NCBI RefSeq assembly: GCF_014651875.1
Contig: NZ_BMXS01000009.1
Coordinates: 1 to 64,000 of the forward strand
Direction: 5' to 3'
From: Litchfieldella qijiaojingensis
GTDB taxonomy: Bacteria; Pseudomonadota; Gammaproteobacteria; Pseudomonadales; Halomonadaceae
Length of the DNA stretch: 64,000 nucleotides
A program made the translations under genes and the position numbers. Shown piece by piece: positions 17,560 to 25,989 of the stretch. The notes beneath the pieces are model-generated. The model did not search any database and was not told the DNA's origin. It was given only the letters and a program-made list of their open reading frames with translations. Within the stretch, counting starts at the first letter, position 1. Every line of letters starts with the position of its first letter.

Positions 17560-18168
17560 TCAACCCACGGCGAAGACTCCGCCGGCGACAGCGATCATCG
17601 CTCCCAGCATACGCAGGATGCGGTTCTCCTTGGCCATCAGTGCATCGCCTAGCGCACGCCCGACATAGGTGATGGCCAGGGTCGCCAGGGTAAAGCCCGC
17701 CAGATAGGCCAGCATCGAGGCGCCAGGGGGTAGCTCGCTACCGTGGGCATGGCCATGGAACAGCATAAAGGCCACGATGAGAGCACCGCCCAGGGCGGCA
17801 GGCAGCTTGACCAGGGCGGTGATCAGCACACCGGCCAGCAATACCGATAACGCTATGCCGGTCTCGACACCCGGCATGGCCAATCCCCCCCAGGCAAGGC
17901 CGGCGCCGAGTAGCATGCCACCGGCGGCCAACCAGGGCGCTCCGCGGCGCATCGGCGTCGACTGGCGTATGCTCCAGATGCCGATGGCCGCCATGGCCAA
18001 CAAGTGATCCAGCCCCAACAACGGGTGCGCCAGACCGGAAGCGAAGCCACTTTCATGCTCGTGACCGGGATGGGCAAACGCCATTCCGGCCATCATCAGC
18101 AATAGAGGAACGGCACACAGGGCCATTCGGGTCGCACGGGTAGGATGAGGGGTCACAGATGCGCTCAT
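17560..18168 (-). CDS. ureJ: HupE/UreJ family nickel transporter
   Basis: 202 residues from ATG 18168 (AAGGAG upstream). After a signal-like helix comes the family signature AHPGHEHESGF, with further HGHAHGSELPPG, and about six membrane helices (LAMAAIGIWSI; MLLGAGLAWGGL; LIVAFMLF). HupE/UreJ proteins bring nickel into the cell for urease or hydrogenase. Its place as last gene of the urease block, 33 bases after ureG, argues for a urease role. Inner membrane. Confidence 0.9.
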   Translation of the reverse strand: MSASVTPHPTRATRMALCAVPLLLMMAGMAFAHPGHEHESGFASGLAHPLLGLDHLLAMAAIGIWSIRQSTPMRRGAPWLAAGGMLLGAGLAWGGLAMPGVETGIALSVLLAGVLITALVKLPAALGGALIVAFMLFHGHAHGSELPPGASMLAYLAGFTLATLAITYVGRALGDALMAKENRILRMLGAMIAVAGGVFAVG

Positions 18169-18201
18169 GGCATTCTCCTTTCGATATTTCGAATCCAAAA
18201 C

Positions 18202-18840
18202 TCAACTGACGATTTGCTCTCTCGACCGACGCTCCGGCAGCATGCCGCGGTCGAGAATGAAGCGGATGATTTCCTCGAGACCAACGCCATCGTAGAGATT
18301 GGTGAACACGAAGGGGCGCTCGCCGCGCATTTTCTTCGAATCGCGCTCCATTACCTCGAGCGAAGCGTGGACCTGCTCGGCGATGTCGATCTTGTTGATG
18401 ATCAACAGATCCGACTTGGTGATGCCCGGGCCGCCCTTACGGGGGATCTTGTCACCGGCGGAGACATCGATCACGTAAAGCGTCAGGTCGGAGAGTTCCG
18501 GGCTGAAGGTCGCCGAGAGGTTGTCACCGCCGGATTCCACCAGCACCAGTTCGAGATTAGGGTGACGCGCCTGGAGGTCGTCGATGGCGGCCAGGTTCAT
18601 CGAGGCGTCCTCGCGGATAGCGGTATGTGGGCAGCCCCCTGTTTCGACACCAAGAATACGGTCTGCTGGCAGGGCCTCATGCTTGAGCAGGAAGTCGGCA
18701 TCCTCGCGGGTATAGATATCGTTGGTGACCACAGCGATATCGTAATGATCGCGCAGCGCCAGGCAGAGTTGTTTAAGAAGCGCCGTCTTGCCGGAGCCCA
18801 CCGGGCCACCGACGCCTACGCGCAGGCAGTGTTTCATCAT
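18202..18840 (-). CDS. ureG: Urease accessory GTPase UreG
   Basis: 212 residues from ATG 18840 (GAAGGAGATCG upstream). The P-loop [12 protein letters not shown] is at residue 10, followed by [14 protein letters not shown], the metal-binding region [14 protein letters not shown] (CPH), [17 protein letters not shown] and the G4 motif INKIDIA. UreG hydrolyses GTP to drive nickel insertion into urease within the UreDFG complex. Length and motifs are standard. It is separated from ureF by a 719-base gap filled by a REP array. Confidence 0.97.
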   Translation of the reverse strand: MMKHCLRVGVGGPVGSGKTALLKQLCLALRDHYDIAVVTNDIYTREDADFLLKHEALPADRILGVETGGCPHTAIREDASMNLAAIDDLQARHPNLELVLVESGGDNLSATFSPELSDLTLYVIDVSAGDKIPRKGGPGITKSDLLIINKIDIAEQVHASLEVMERDSKKMRGERPFVFTNLYDGVGLEEIIRFILDRGMLPERRSREQIVS

Positions 18841-18936
18841 CGATCTCCTTCATGTCTTCGTTATTCCCGGAACGCCTTTTGCCAGCGAATCATCGTGACT
18901 GAAGCCGCTCCAGGATTGGCCATGTGTCAAAATCCG

Positions 18937-19480
18937 GGCTTTGTGGCCCCTTCCTTCGCGACCACGGTCGCTCCTACGAAAACCCGCATGGTTGCCTTTT
19001 GCCATCCTGGCGGGCAATGGCACCTCAGCACATGTAGGAGCCGCCGTGGCGGCGATCCGGCCGTCAGGCCGGCTTAGTGGCCCCTTCCTTCGCGACCACG
19101 GTCGCTCCTACGAAACCCCGCATGGTTGCCTTTTGCCATCCTGGCGGGCAATGGCACCTCAGCATATGTAGGAGCCGCCGTGGCGGCGATCCGGCCGTCA
19201 GGCCGGCTTAGTGGCCCCTTCCTTCGCGACCACGGTCGCTCCTACGAAACCCCGCATGGTTGCCTTCCGGCATCATCACGGACATGGGGCACCTCTGTTC
19301 GTGTAGGAGCCACCGTGGCGACGATCCGGCCGTCAGGCCGGCTTAGTGGCCCCTTCCTTCGCGACCACGGTCGCTCCTACGAAAACCCGCATGGTTGCCT
19401 TTCGCCATCCTGGCGGACAATGCACCTCAGCACATGTAGGAGCCGCCGTGGCGGCGAGCCGGCCGTCAGGCCGGCTTAGA
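18937..19480. repeat. Four-unit REP/BIME array between ureF and ureG
   Basis: Four tandem units of 134-135 bases; unit starts marked by GTGGCCCC at 18943, 19077, 19211 and 19346. Each unit pairs an inverted REP (GCGACCACGGTCGCTCCTAC) with a direct one (GTAGGAGCCGCCGTGGCGGC), joined by a spacer containing CCGCATGGTTGCCTT, then GATCCGGCCGTCAGGCCGGC. Units differ by few bases; the third has the most divergent spacer (CATCATCACGGACATGG). Alternating REP hairpins are the layout of bacterial BIMEs. The rest of the gap (19481-19559) has no gene. Confidence 0.9.
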
Positions 19481-19559
19481 GACAAGCTCCCCTTGCAGGA
19501 TGATCATCCCATTTTCGATAACGGCAATGGCTATCAGGCATCACCCGTCGACCGGATAT

Positions 19560-20231
19560 TCAACTCCGAAACAACCGTGAATATTGGGTTTCGTGCAACG
19601 CACTGGCCAGTGCCAGGCCGGGCAACACCGGGCCGAGCTCTTCGTCCTTCAGCGACAACGCCATATCCACCGCTTCCACCAAGGCTGGGCGCAGCCGTTC
19701 CACCAGCCGCTGTGCGGCAGTATGACCAAGCGGCAATGCCTTGCAGGCCACCGCCAACTGGTTCTCGAGCCAGGACCAGGCAAAGCCGAGCAATGTCTGG
19801 CGAACCGGCACGCCGCGCACATGCGCCGCCCAGGCGAAGACCGTGACGTAACCCGCGTCGCGGGGCATCATCGATGCCTCCGGCAGCAGTTGCAGGCTGC
19901 CCAGCAGCCGCGTCAAAGAAGCCCCCAGTCGCATGTCCTCGGCAGCCAGTTCCGCGGTTTCGCGGTTGGCATGCAGCCAGTCATCCCAGTATCCGACAGT
20001 CTCGTCGTCAGCCGCTGCCCAGGCGCCTTGCAAACGGATCAAGACCGGAAGCTCGCAACGTGCCAGACCATCGTCGAGCACCCCGGTCAACCACTCACCC
20101 AGGCTCTCTTCGTCCTTCACCCAGCCCAGCTCGAAGGCACTTTCCAAGCCTTGGGACCAGGCGAAGGCACCGATCGGCAATGCCGGGCTGACCAACTGCA
20201 TCAACCCAAGCAGTGCCAGATCATCGTTCAT
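19560..20231 (-). CDS. ureF: Urease accessory protein UreF
   Basis: 223 residues from ATG 20231, a start just past the ureE stop; ATG at 20255 would overlap ureE by 11 bases and is possible. The N-terminal signature LLGLMQLVSPALPIGAFAWSQGLE is the UreF hallmark, and the all-helical body with RDAGYVTVFAWAAH is typical. UreF bridges UreD and UreG in the nickel-insertion complex and acts on the GTPase. In the urea block it follows ureE and precedes the REP array and ureG. Confidence 0.94.
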   Translation of the reverse strand: MNDDLALLGLMQLVSPALPIGAFAWSQGLESAFELGWVKDEESLGEWLTGVLDDGLARCELPVLIRLQGAWAAADDETVGYWDDWLHANRETAELAAEDMRLGASLTRLLGSLQLLPEASMMPRDAGYVTVFAWAAHVRGVPVRQTLLGFAWSWLENQLAVACKALPLGHTAAQRLVERLRPALVEAVDMALSLKDEELGPVLPGLALASALHETQYSRLFRS

Positions 20232-20244
20232 ATCGGAGCCTGGC

Positions 20245-20766
20245 TTAGTGGACATGGCCATGGACATTCTCATGACGATGCGAGTGATCATGATCGTGAT
20301 CATGGCTATGGCCATGGGAGTGACCAGCCTGGGAATAAGCCCCCGGCTCCGGGTCGAAAGGCGCCTGATGATGCTCTATCCGCGCTCCCAGCCGCTCGGC
20401 CAACTCTTCCAGCACATGGTCCGGCGGGAAGCGCACCCAACCCAAGCGGTCGTCGCCACCGATCGCCAGCGTCACGTGACGGTTGCCCAGGTGGTAGCAG
20501 AGCCTGGCCAATGGCAAACCAGGCTCTATCCACGCGGTCGCCACCGGTTCGTCAGCAGCTTTCACTCGCACGATCTCTCCACTCTCGGCACGCAATAGCT
20601 CGCCATCGTGCAACACGTGGCCGCGTTCGAGAAACAGCCCCAACTCGCGCCCACTGTCACTGACCGCCTTGAGCCGACCGCGAACACGCAGCTCATAAGG
20701 CAAGGTCAGGATATCGTCCGGTGACGCATCGGCGGCGGCATCCAGACGTTCGATCAGTTTCAGCAT
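20245..20766 (-). CDS. ureE: Urease nickel chaperone UreE
   Basis: 173 residues. The N-terminal domain (LPYELRVRGRLKAVSDSGRE) is followed by the metal-binding domain around YHLGNRHVTLAIGGDDRLGW, with the dimer-interface histidine of GNRH. The C-terminal 25 residues are histidine-rich (HSHGHSHDHDHDHSHRH), a nickel store also seen in Klebsiella-type UreE. It delivers nickel to UreG. It is separated from ureC by 187 bases holding a repeat element. Confidence 0.96.
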   Translation of the reverse strand: MLKLIERLDAAADASPDDILTLPYELRVRGRLKAVSDSGRELGLFLERGHVLHDGELLRAESGEIVRVKAADEPVATAWIEPGLPLARLCYHLGNRHVTLAIGGDDRLGWVRFPPDHVLEELAERLGARIEHHQAPFDPEPGAYSQAGHSHGHSHDHDHDHSHRHENVHGHVH

Positions 20767-20799
20767 AAGAATTCCTCAAGATCGTCGCTGCGCGACTTG

Positions 20800-20923
20800 A
20801 AGCTGGAAGAGCGGCGCTACGCGCCTGGAAGAAGGAAGGTTGAAGAACGTCGCTCCGCGACTGAAGAAAGAAGAAATGAGAATTTTTCGTCTCTTCCCTC
20901 TTCCCTCTTCCCTCTTCAAGCTT
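20800..20923. repeat. AAGCTGGAAGAG...CTCTTCAAGCTT element between ureC and ureE
   Basis: 124 bases. Ends AAGCTGGAAGAG (20800-20811) and CTCTTCAAGCTT (20912-20923) are near-perfect inverted repeats. Inside are small hairpins (GGCGCTACGCGCC, GTCGCTCCGCGAC), an A/G-rich left half and a C/T-rich right half with TTCCCTC repeated three times. A longer relative lies at 23387-23566 and a fragment at 13023. Confidence 0.75.
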
Positions 20924-20953
20924 ATGGCTTACAGCTCGCGTCCGCAGGACGCA

Positions 20954-22669
20954 CTAGAACAAATGATACCGCTGCGCCAGCGGCAGCTCCGTCGCCGGCT
21001 CGCAGGTCAGCAGCTCGCCGTCGGCGTGCACCTCGTAGGTCTGCGGGTCGACGGTCAACTGCGGGCAGGCATCGTTGAGTTTCATGTCGGACTTGCGCAC
21101 GCCACGCACGTTCTTGCACGCCACCAGCTCGCTGTGCAGGCCAAGGCGCTCCTTGATGCCCGCCGCAAGCGCCGCCTGGCTGACGAAGCTCAGACGGGTC
21201 TGGCTCGCGGCACGCCCCAGGGCACCGAACATGTAGCGATAGTGCACCGGCTGCGGCGTGGGGATCGAGGCGTTGGGATCGCCCATCGGTGCCGCGGCAA
21301 TCATGCCGCCCTTGAGGATCAGGGCCGGCTTGACACCGAAGAAGGCCGGGTCCCAAAGCACCAGGTCGGCCAGCTTGCCGACTTCCACCGAGCCCACCTC
21401 GTGCGCGATGCCGTGGGTGATCGCGGGGTTGATGGTGTATTTGGCGATATAGCGCTTGGCACGGAAGTTGTCGGCGCCGAGCGATTCGTCCTCAGGCAGC
21501 AAGCCGCGCTGCACCTTCATCTTGTGCGCGGTCTGCCAGGTACGGCACACCACCTCGCCGACTCGCCCCATGGCCTGGGAATCGGAGGCGATCATCGAGA
21601 TCACCCCCATGTCATGGAGGATATCCTCGGCGGCGATGGTTTCGCGGCGTATGCGCGAGTCGGCGAAGGCCACATCCTCGGGAATGTTGGGGTCGAGGTG
21701 GTGGCATACCATCAGCATGTCGAGGTGCTCGTCGATGGTGTTGACCGTGTAGGGCCGGGTTGGGTTGGTCGACGACGGCAGCACGTAATCCTTGGAACAG
21801 GCGGTGATAATGTCCGGCGCGTGCCCGCCCCCGGCGCCCTCGGTATGGTAAGTATGGATACCGCGTTCCTTGAACGCCGCCAGGGTGTCCTCGACGAAGC
21901 CCGATTCGTTCAAGGTGTCGGTGTGGATGGCGATCTGCACGTCATATTTCTCGGCCACACTCAGGCAGTTGTCGATCGCCGCCGGCGTGGTGCCCCAATC
22001 CTCGTGCAGCTTGAGCCCCATGGCACCGGCTTCGAGTTGCGCTTCCAGGGCTTCCGGCAGGCTGGCATTGCCTTTGCCGAGCAAGCCAATGTTCATCGGC
22101 AAGTCGTCGACCGCCTGCAGCATCTTGCCGATATGCCAGGCCCCTGGGGTACAGGTGGTGGCATTCGAGCCGGTGGCCGGCCCCGTGCCACCGCCGAGCA
22201 TGGTGGTGATACCGCTCATCAACGCCTCTTCCACCAACTGCGGGCAGATGAAGTGGATATGGGCGTCCAAGGCACCCGCGGTGAGGATCTTGCCTTCGCC
22301 AGCGATAATCTCTGTCCCCGGGCCAATGACGATATCCACGCCGGGCTGGGTATCCGGGTTACCGGCCTTGCCAATGGCGGCGATGCGTCCAGCCTGGATG
22401 CCCACATCAGCCTTGACGATGCCCCACCAGTCGAGAATCAGGGCATTGGTGATCACGGTGTCCATTACCGTATCGTCGAGGCGCTGGCTTTGTCCCATGC
22501 CATCGCGGATCACCTTGCCACCGCCGAACTTGACCTCATCACCATAGACGGTGGAATCGCGCTCGACCTCGATCCACAGTTCGGTGTCGCCCAGGCGCAC
22601 ACGGTCGCCTACCGTGGGGCCGTACATGTCGGCATAGGCCTGACGGCCGATCTTGTTGGGAGAGGTCAT
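20954..22669 (-). CDS. ureC: Urease alpha subunit UreC
   Basis: 571 residues, standard for the catalytic subunit. Nickel-ligand and active-site segments are visible: [10 protein letters not shown] (two His), the carbamylated-lysine region [24 protein letters not shown] (His), [12 protein letters not shown] and the flap cysteine of [13 protein letters not shown]. The sequence starts [24 protein letters not shown] as in all UreC. It hydrolyses urea to ammonia and carbamate in the cytoplasm with UreA and UreB. The start overlaps the ureB stop by ATGA. Confidence 0.98.
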   Translation of the reverse strand: MTSPNKIGRQAYADMYGPTVGDRVRLGDTELWIEVERDSTVYGDEVKFGGGKVIRDGMGQSQRLDDTVMDTVITNALILDWWGIVKADVGIQAGRIAAIGKAGNPDTQPGVDIVIGPGTEIIAGEGKILTAGALDAHIHFICPQLVEEALMSGITTMLGGGTGPATGSNATTCTPGAWHIGKMLQAVDDLPMNIGLLGKGNASLPEALEAQLEAGAMGLKLHEDWGTTPAAIDNCLSVAEKYDVQIAIHTDTLNESGFVEDTLAAFKERGIHTYHTEGAGGGHAPDIITACSKDYVLPSSTNPTRPYTVNTIDEHLDMLMVCHHLDPNIPEDVAFADSRIRRETIAAEDILHDMGVISMIASDSQAMGRVGEVVCRTWQTAHKMKVQRGLLPEDESLGADNFRAKRYIAKYTINPAITHGIAHEVGSVEVGKLADLVLWDPAFFGVKPALILKGGMIAAAPMGDPNASIPTPQPVHYRYMFGALGRAASQTRLSFVSQAALAAGIKERLGLHSELVACKNVRGVRKSDMKLNDACPQLTVDPQTYEVHADGELLTCEPATELPLAQRYHLF

Positions 22670-23016
22670 GACTTCCCTCCTGTCCCTGGCGCGGCACCGG
22701 GCGCCTTGGAGTGTAGGCTGCCCATCACTTCACCGCGGAAGCCGTAGATACGCCGTTCGCCGGCATAGGGGATCAGCGTTACCTCGCGCTTCTGGCCGGG
22801 CTCGAAGCGGATCGCCGTGCCGGCGGCCACGTCGAGACGATAACCACGCGCCTTGGCGCGATCGAAATCGAGCGCTGGATTGGTCTCGGCGAAGTGGTAG
22901 TGCGAACCGACCTGGATCGGGCGGTCGCCGGTATTGGCGACCTCGACGGTGATCCGTTCGCGCCCCGCGCAGAGCTCGATCTCACCATCCTTCAACTGGT
23001 ATTCACCGGGAATCAT
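22666..23016 (-). CDS. ureB: Urease beta subunit UreB
   Basis: 116 residues starting [20 protein letters not shown], the standard UreB opening, with [19 protein letters not shown] and [18 protein letters not shown]. It is slightly longer than usual because of a Gly/Pro-rich tail ([14 protein letters not shown]). Structural subunit of the UreABC trimer; 10 bases after ureA and overlapping ureC. Confidence 0.97.
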   Translation of the reverse strand: MIPGEYQLKDGEIELCAGRERITVEVANTGDRPIQVGSHYHFAETNPALDFDRAKARGYRLDVAAGTAIRFEPGQKREVTLIPYAGERRIYGFRGEVMGSLHSKAPGAAPGTGGKS

Positions 23017-23026
23017 GGTGCGCTCC

Positions 23027-23329
23027 TCACACTATAGGGTTGTGGACGGTGACCAGTTTCGTTCCGTCAGGAAAGGTGGCCTCCACCTGCACCTCATCGA
23101 CCATCTCGGCCACGCCTTCCATCACGTCATCGCGCGTGAGGATCTCGCGCCCGGCGCTCATCAGTTCGGCGACACTCTTGCCATCGCGAGCGCCTTCCAT
23201 GATCTCGGCACTGATCAAGGCCACCGCCTCGGGATAGTTGAGCTTGAGGCCGCGAGCCTTGCGGCGCTCGGCAAGCAGCGCCGCGGTGAACAGCAACAGC
23301 TTGTCCTTGTCTCTGGGGGTCAGTTCCAT
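23027..23329 (-). CDS. ureA: Urease gamma subunit UreA
   Basis: 100 residues: [41 protein letters not shown] and [15 protein letters not shown], the full-length gamma subunit. AAGGAGACGACGCCC precedes the start. Structural subunit. The gap to ureD upstream (23330-23561) holds a repeat element. Confidence 0.98.
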   Translation of the reverse strand: MELTPRDKDKLLLFTAALLAERRKARGLKLNYPEAVALISAEIMEGARDGKSVAELMSAGREILTRDDVMEGVAEMVDEVQVEATFPDGTKLVTVHNPIV

Positions 23330-23386
23330 GGGCGTCGTCTCCTTAACCGTATTATTGAAATTCCAATATCCAGCCTATACACACCT

Positions 23387-23566
23387 AAGCTGGAAGAGCG
23401 GCGCTACGCGCCTGGAAGAAGGAAGATTGAAGAAGAAAGACGTCGCTTCGCGACTTGAAGACGGAAGGCTGAAGTACGGCTCTGCGCGCCTGAAAGAAAT
23501 AAGAATGTTTCATCTCTTTCCCTCTTTTATCTTCCCTCTTCCTTCTTCTTTCTTCCCCTCTTCAAG
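23387..23566. repeat. AAGCTGGAAGAG...CTCTTCAAG element between ureD and ureA
   Basis: 180 bases. The left end AAGCTGGAAGAGCGG with GCGCTACGCGCC matches 20800 almost base for base. The interior has extra hairpins (GTCGCTTCGCGAC; GGCTCTGCGCGCC). The C/T-rich right part ends CTCTTCAAG at 23566 and runs over the ureD stop codon, which lies in the terminal repeat. Confidence 0.75.
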
Positions 23567-24461
23567 TCAACCAAATCCTCGGCACACACGCTTGCCGCCC
23601 GGTCAGCAGTGGCCGCAGCACTTCCCAGGCGTGCTGGCACAGATCCCAGGCCTGATTGCGTTCCTGGCCGAGGTAGCGCAGGAGCAACACGCCGTGACGT
23701 TGGGTCACCGCCCAGTACGGCGCGGCGGGCAGCGCCTCACGCAGCGCCGCGACGGCCTGATCATCTTCCAGTCCCACGGCCCATAGTGTGGCCTGTACCG
23801 TGGCTCCGCCCTGCCCCCAGCGCCCCTGAAAACGCGGGTGCTGAGGATCGAGCGGTTGACGTTCCAACCATAGCGGGCGGCCATTGCGGGTCAGGCAAAA
23901 GCGCTGCTCGACACGGCCGGAGGCGAACGGCAAGCGACTGGCCGGACGCCCCAACGCCATGATTTCCCAGCCCAGACAACGCGCGCTGCCAGCCAGATCG
24001 ATGGTGGTTCTCTGCTCACCCCGCGAGCCGTCGAAACACAATGTCTCTTGGGGCAGCCATTCAAGGATGCCACCGTCATCCACCCTCAACCGGGTGTGCT
24101 GCGCCCAAGCCACGCCATGGCTGTCGGCCTTATAGAGCTTGGCTGCCGCCGGCGTGGTCAACAGCGCATGCGCGCCATTGCCGACCGTGGCCTCGATGCT
24201 CAGTTCATCGCCACTGACCAGGCCACCTGGCGGATGCAGCAGGTAGACATGGCAGGCGTCCGCTTGCCCCTCTGGATAGAAAGGACGCTGCACGCGTAGC
24301 GGTCCCTGATGACGCGCCCTGGTCAAGCGGGTGACAAGGGGACCGCTCTCCTGTCGCGCCTCGAACGCCAATGCCAGCGAGGCCGCCCAGCGGCGCTTTT
24401 CGTCGAAGCGATGACCGGAGTCCATGCTCGCGGTCGCATCCAAGGATTCGAAAGCCGTCAT
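23562..24461 (-). CDS. ureD: Urease accessory protein UreD
   Basis: 299 residues. Family features: RWAASLALAFEARQESGPLV, VQRPFYPEGQADACHVYLLHPPGGLVSGD and LLTTPAAAKLY, followed by WLPQETLCFDGS. UreD is the scaffold that binds apo-urease and passes nickel from UreG and UreF. The start overlaps the urtE stop by ATGA, which ties the urease genes to the transporter genes. The last codon lies in a dispersed repeat, so the C-terminus (RIWLT) may have been altered by it. Confidence 0.95.
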   Translation of the reverse strand: MTAFESLDATASMDSGHRFDEKRRWAASLALAFEARQESGPLVTRLTRARHQGPLRVQRPFYPEGQADACHVYLLHPPGGLVSGDELSIEATVGNGAHALLTTPAAAKLYKADSHGVAWAQHTRLRVDDGGILEWLPQETLCFDGSRGEQRTTIDLAGSARCLGWEIMALGRPASRLPFASGRVEQRFCLTRNGRPLWLERQPLDPQHPRFQGRWGQGGATVQATLWAVGLEDDQAVAALREALPAAPYWAVTQRHGVLLLRYLGQERNQAWDLCQHAWEVLRPLLTGRQACVPRIWLT

Positions 24462-25156
24462 ACCGTCAGGTGCTGCTTGATCAGGTCATCGGACAGCTCG
24501 CCGATGGAGCCTTTGGCTACCCCTCGGCCACGATCCATGATCACGAAGCGGTCGGCGTATTTGCGGGCGAAAGGCAATTTCTGTTCCACCAACAGCACCG
24601 TAAGGCCGTCCTCGCGGATCAGCTTGCGGATCACTTCGCCGATCTGGGTAACGATATTGGGCTGGATGCCCTCGCCCGGCTCATCGAGGATCAGCAGCCG
24701 CGGCTCGATCACCAGTGCCCGACCAATGGCGAGCTGCTGTTGCTGGCCACCGGAAAGGTCACCACCACGGCGGTGACGCATCTCCTCCAGTACCGGAAAC
24801 AGCTCGAAGATACGCTTGGGGATGGTACGCTTGCCGTCGGCGCGTGCCGCCAGGCCGGTACGCAGGTTTTCCTCCACTGTCAGCAGTGGGAAGATCTGCC
24901 GGCCTTGCGGCACATAGCCGATCCCCAGACGTGAGCGGTCCTCGATACGGCGCTTGGTCAGCTCCACATCGTCGGCGAACAGAATGCTGCCATTGGAAAC
25001 CGATACCTCACCCATCACGCACTTGAGCAGCGTGGTCTTGCCCACGCCGTTGCGTCCCATCACGCAGGTGCACTCGCCCCTGGGCACCTCTAGGTCGAGA
25101 TCCCACAGGGTATGGCTCTCGCCGTAATACTGATTGAGTTTGTCGACCTTGAGCAT
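24458..25156 (-). CDS. urtE: Urea ABC transporter ATPase UrtE
   Basis: 232 residues: Walker A GRNGVGKTTLLK, Q-loop GYVPQGRQIFPLLTVEENL, signature LSGGQQQQLAIGRAL, Walker B LLILDEPGEGIQPN and the H-loop region before LLVEQKLPFARKYADR. The EGIQPNIV stretch and small size mark the LivF-like urea subgroup. It pairs with UrtD to power uptake of urea through UrtBC. Start and stop overlap its neighbours. Confidence 0.96.
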   Translation of the reverse strand: MLKVDKLNQYYGESHTLWDLDLEVPRGECTCVMGRNGVGKTTLLKCVMGEVSVSNGSILFADDVELTKRRIEDRSRLGIGYVPQGRQIFPLLTVEENLRTGLAARADGKRTIPKRIFELFPVLEEMRHRRGGDLSGGQQQQLAIGRALVIEPRLLILDEPGEGIQPNIVTQIGEVIRKLIREDGLTVLLVEQKLPFARKYADRFVIMDRGRGVAKGSIGELSDDLIKQHLTV

Positions 25157-25989
25157 CAGACGGCCTCCTCGCTTTCGCCCAGGTAGACCTCAATCACCCG
25201 CGGGTCACCCTGCACCTGATCCATGCTGCCCTCGGCGAGAACGCTACCCTGATGCAACACGGTGACCTTGCGCGCGATCGAGCGCACGAAGCCCATGTCA
25301 TGCTCGACGACGACCACCGATTGCTTGCCGGCGAGCCCGGTGAGCAGTTCGGCGGTACGTTCCATCTCCTGCTCGGTCATGCCAGCCACCGGTTCGTCGA
25401 CCAGTAACAGGCGCGGACGCTGCATGAGTAACATGCCGATCTCCAGCCATTGTTTCTGACCGTGGGACAGGATCCCCGCCAATTGCCGACGCTGCGCAAC
25501 GAGCCCGGTCATCTCCAGCACCTCGTCAATGCGATCGCGCATCGCTCCATTCATGCGTGCCGTCAACGTCGGCAAAACTCGCTTGTCGGCGCTCATCGCC
25601 AGTTCCAGGTTCTCGAACACGGTCAGGGCCTCGAAGACCGTGGGCTTCTGGAACTTGCGTCCGATCCCGAGTCGGGCGATCTCCGGTTCATTCATGGTCA
25701 ACAGATCATGGCGGCTGCCGAACCAGACCTTGCCGGTATCGGGGCGAGTCTTGCCGGTGATGATGTCCATCATGGTGGTCTTGCCCGCTCCATTGGGACC
25801 GATGATGCAACGCAACTCGCCGTCGTCGATGGTCAGGTTGAGATTGTCGATGGCCTTGAAGCCATCGAAACTGACGGTGACGTCTTCCATGTAGAGGATC
25901 GGGCCATGGCGGACATCCACCGGCGAGTCGGCCGGCGCCAGGAAATCGAATACCCGGTCGCGGTTGGCCAGTTCCTTGAGGATATTCAT
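25156..25989 (-). CDS. urtD: Urea ABC transporter ATPase UrtD
   Basis: 277 residues: VSFDGFKAIDNLNL, Walker A GPNGAGKTTMMD, the urea-type TGKTRPDTGKVWFG, signature LSHGQKQWLEIGMLL, Walker B LLLVDEPVAGMTEQE and HDMGFVRSIA. It is the LivG-like partner of UrtE. It overlaps urtC (ATGA) upstream and urtE (TGATG) downstream. Confidence 0.96.
   Translation of the reverse strand: MNILKELANRDRVFDFLAPADSPVDVRHGPILYMEDVTVSFDGFKAIDNLNLTIDDGELRCIIGPNGAGKTTMMDIITGKTRPDTGKVWFGSRHDLLTMNEPEIARLGIGRKFQKPTVFEALTVFENLELAMSADKRVLPTLTARMNGAMRDRIDEVLEMTGLVAQRRQLAGILSHGQKQWLEIGMLLMQRPRLLLVDEPVAGMTEQEMERTAELLTGLAGKQSVVVVEHDMGFVRSIARKVTVLHQGSVLAEGSMDQVQGDPRVIEVYLGESEEAV

Noticed and set aside
18145-19479. Several open frames across the REP array, on both strands
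   Set aside because: They simply translate repeat units; the peptides repeat with the DNA and have no domain or proper start.
18937-19480. CRISPR array
   Set aside because: Units are 134-135 bases with near-identical spacers and REP hairpins; no 25-40 base repeats with unique spacers and no cas genes.
19584-20663. 359-codon plus-strand open frame opposite ureE/ureF
   Set aside because: Antisense shadow; it becomes His-rich exactly where the opposite strand encodes the UreE histidine tail.
20840-22747. Long plus-strand open frame (635 codons) opposite ureC
   Set aside because: It is antisense to a full, motif-complete UreC. Its composition (His/Arg/Gly-rich) is what GC-rich third positions give on the opposite strand; no family signature.
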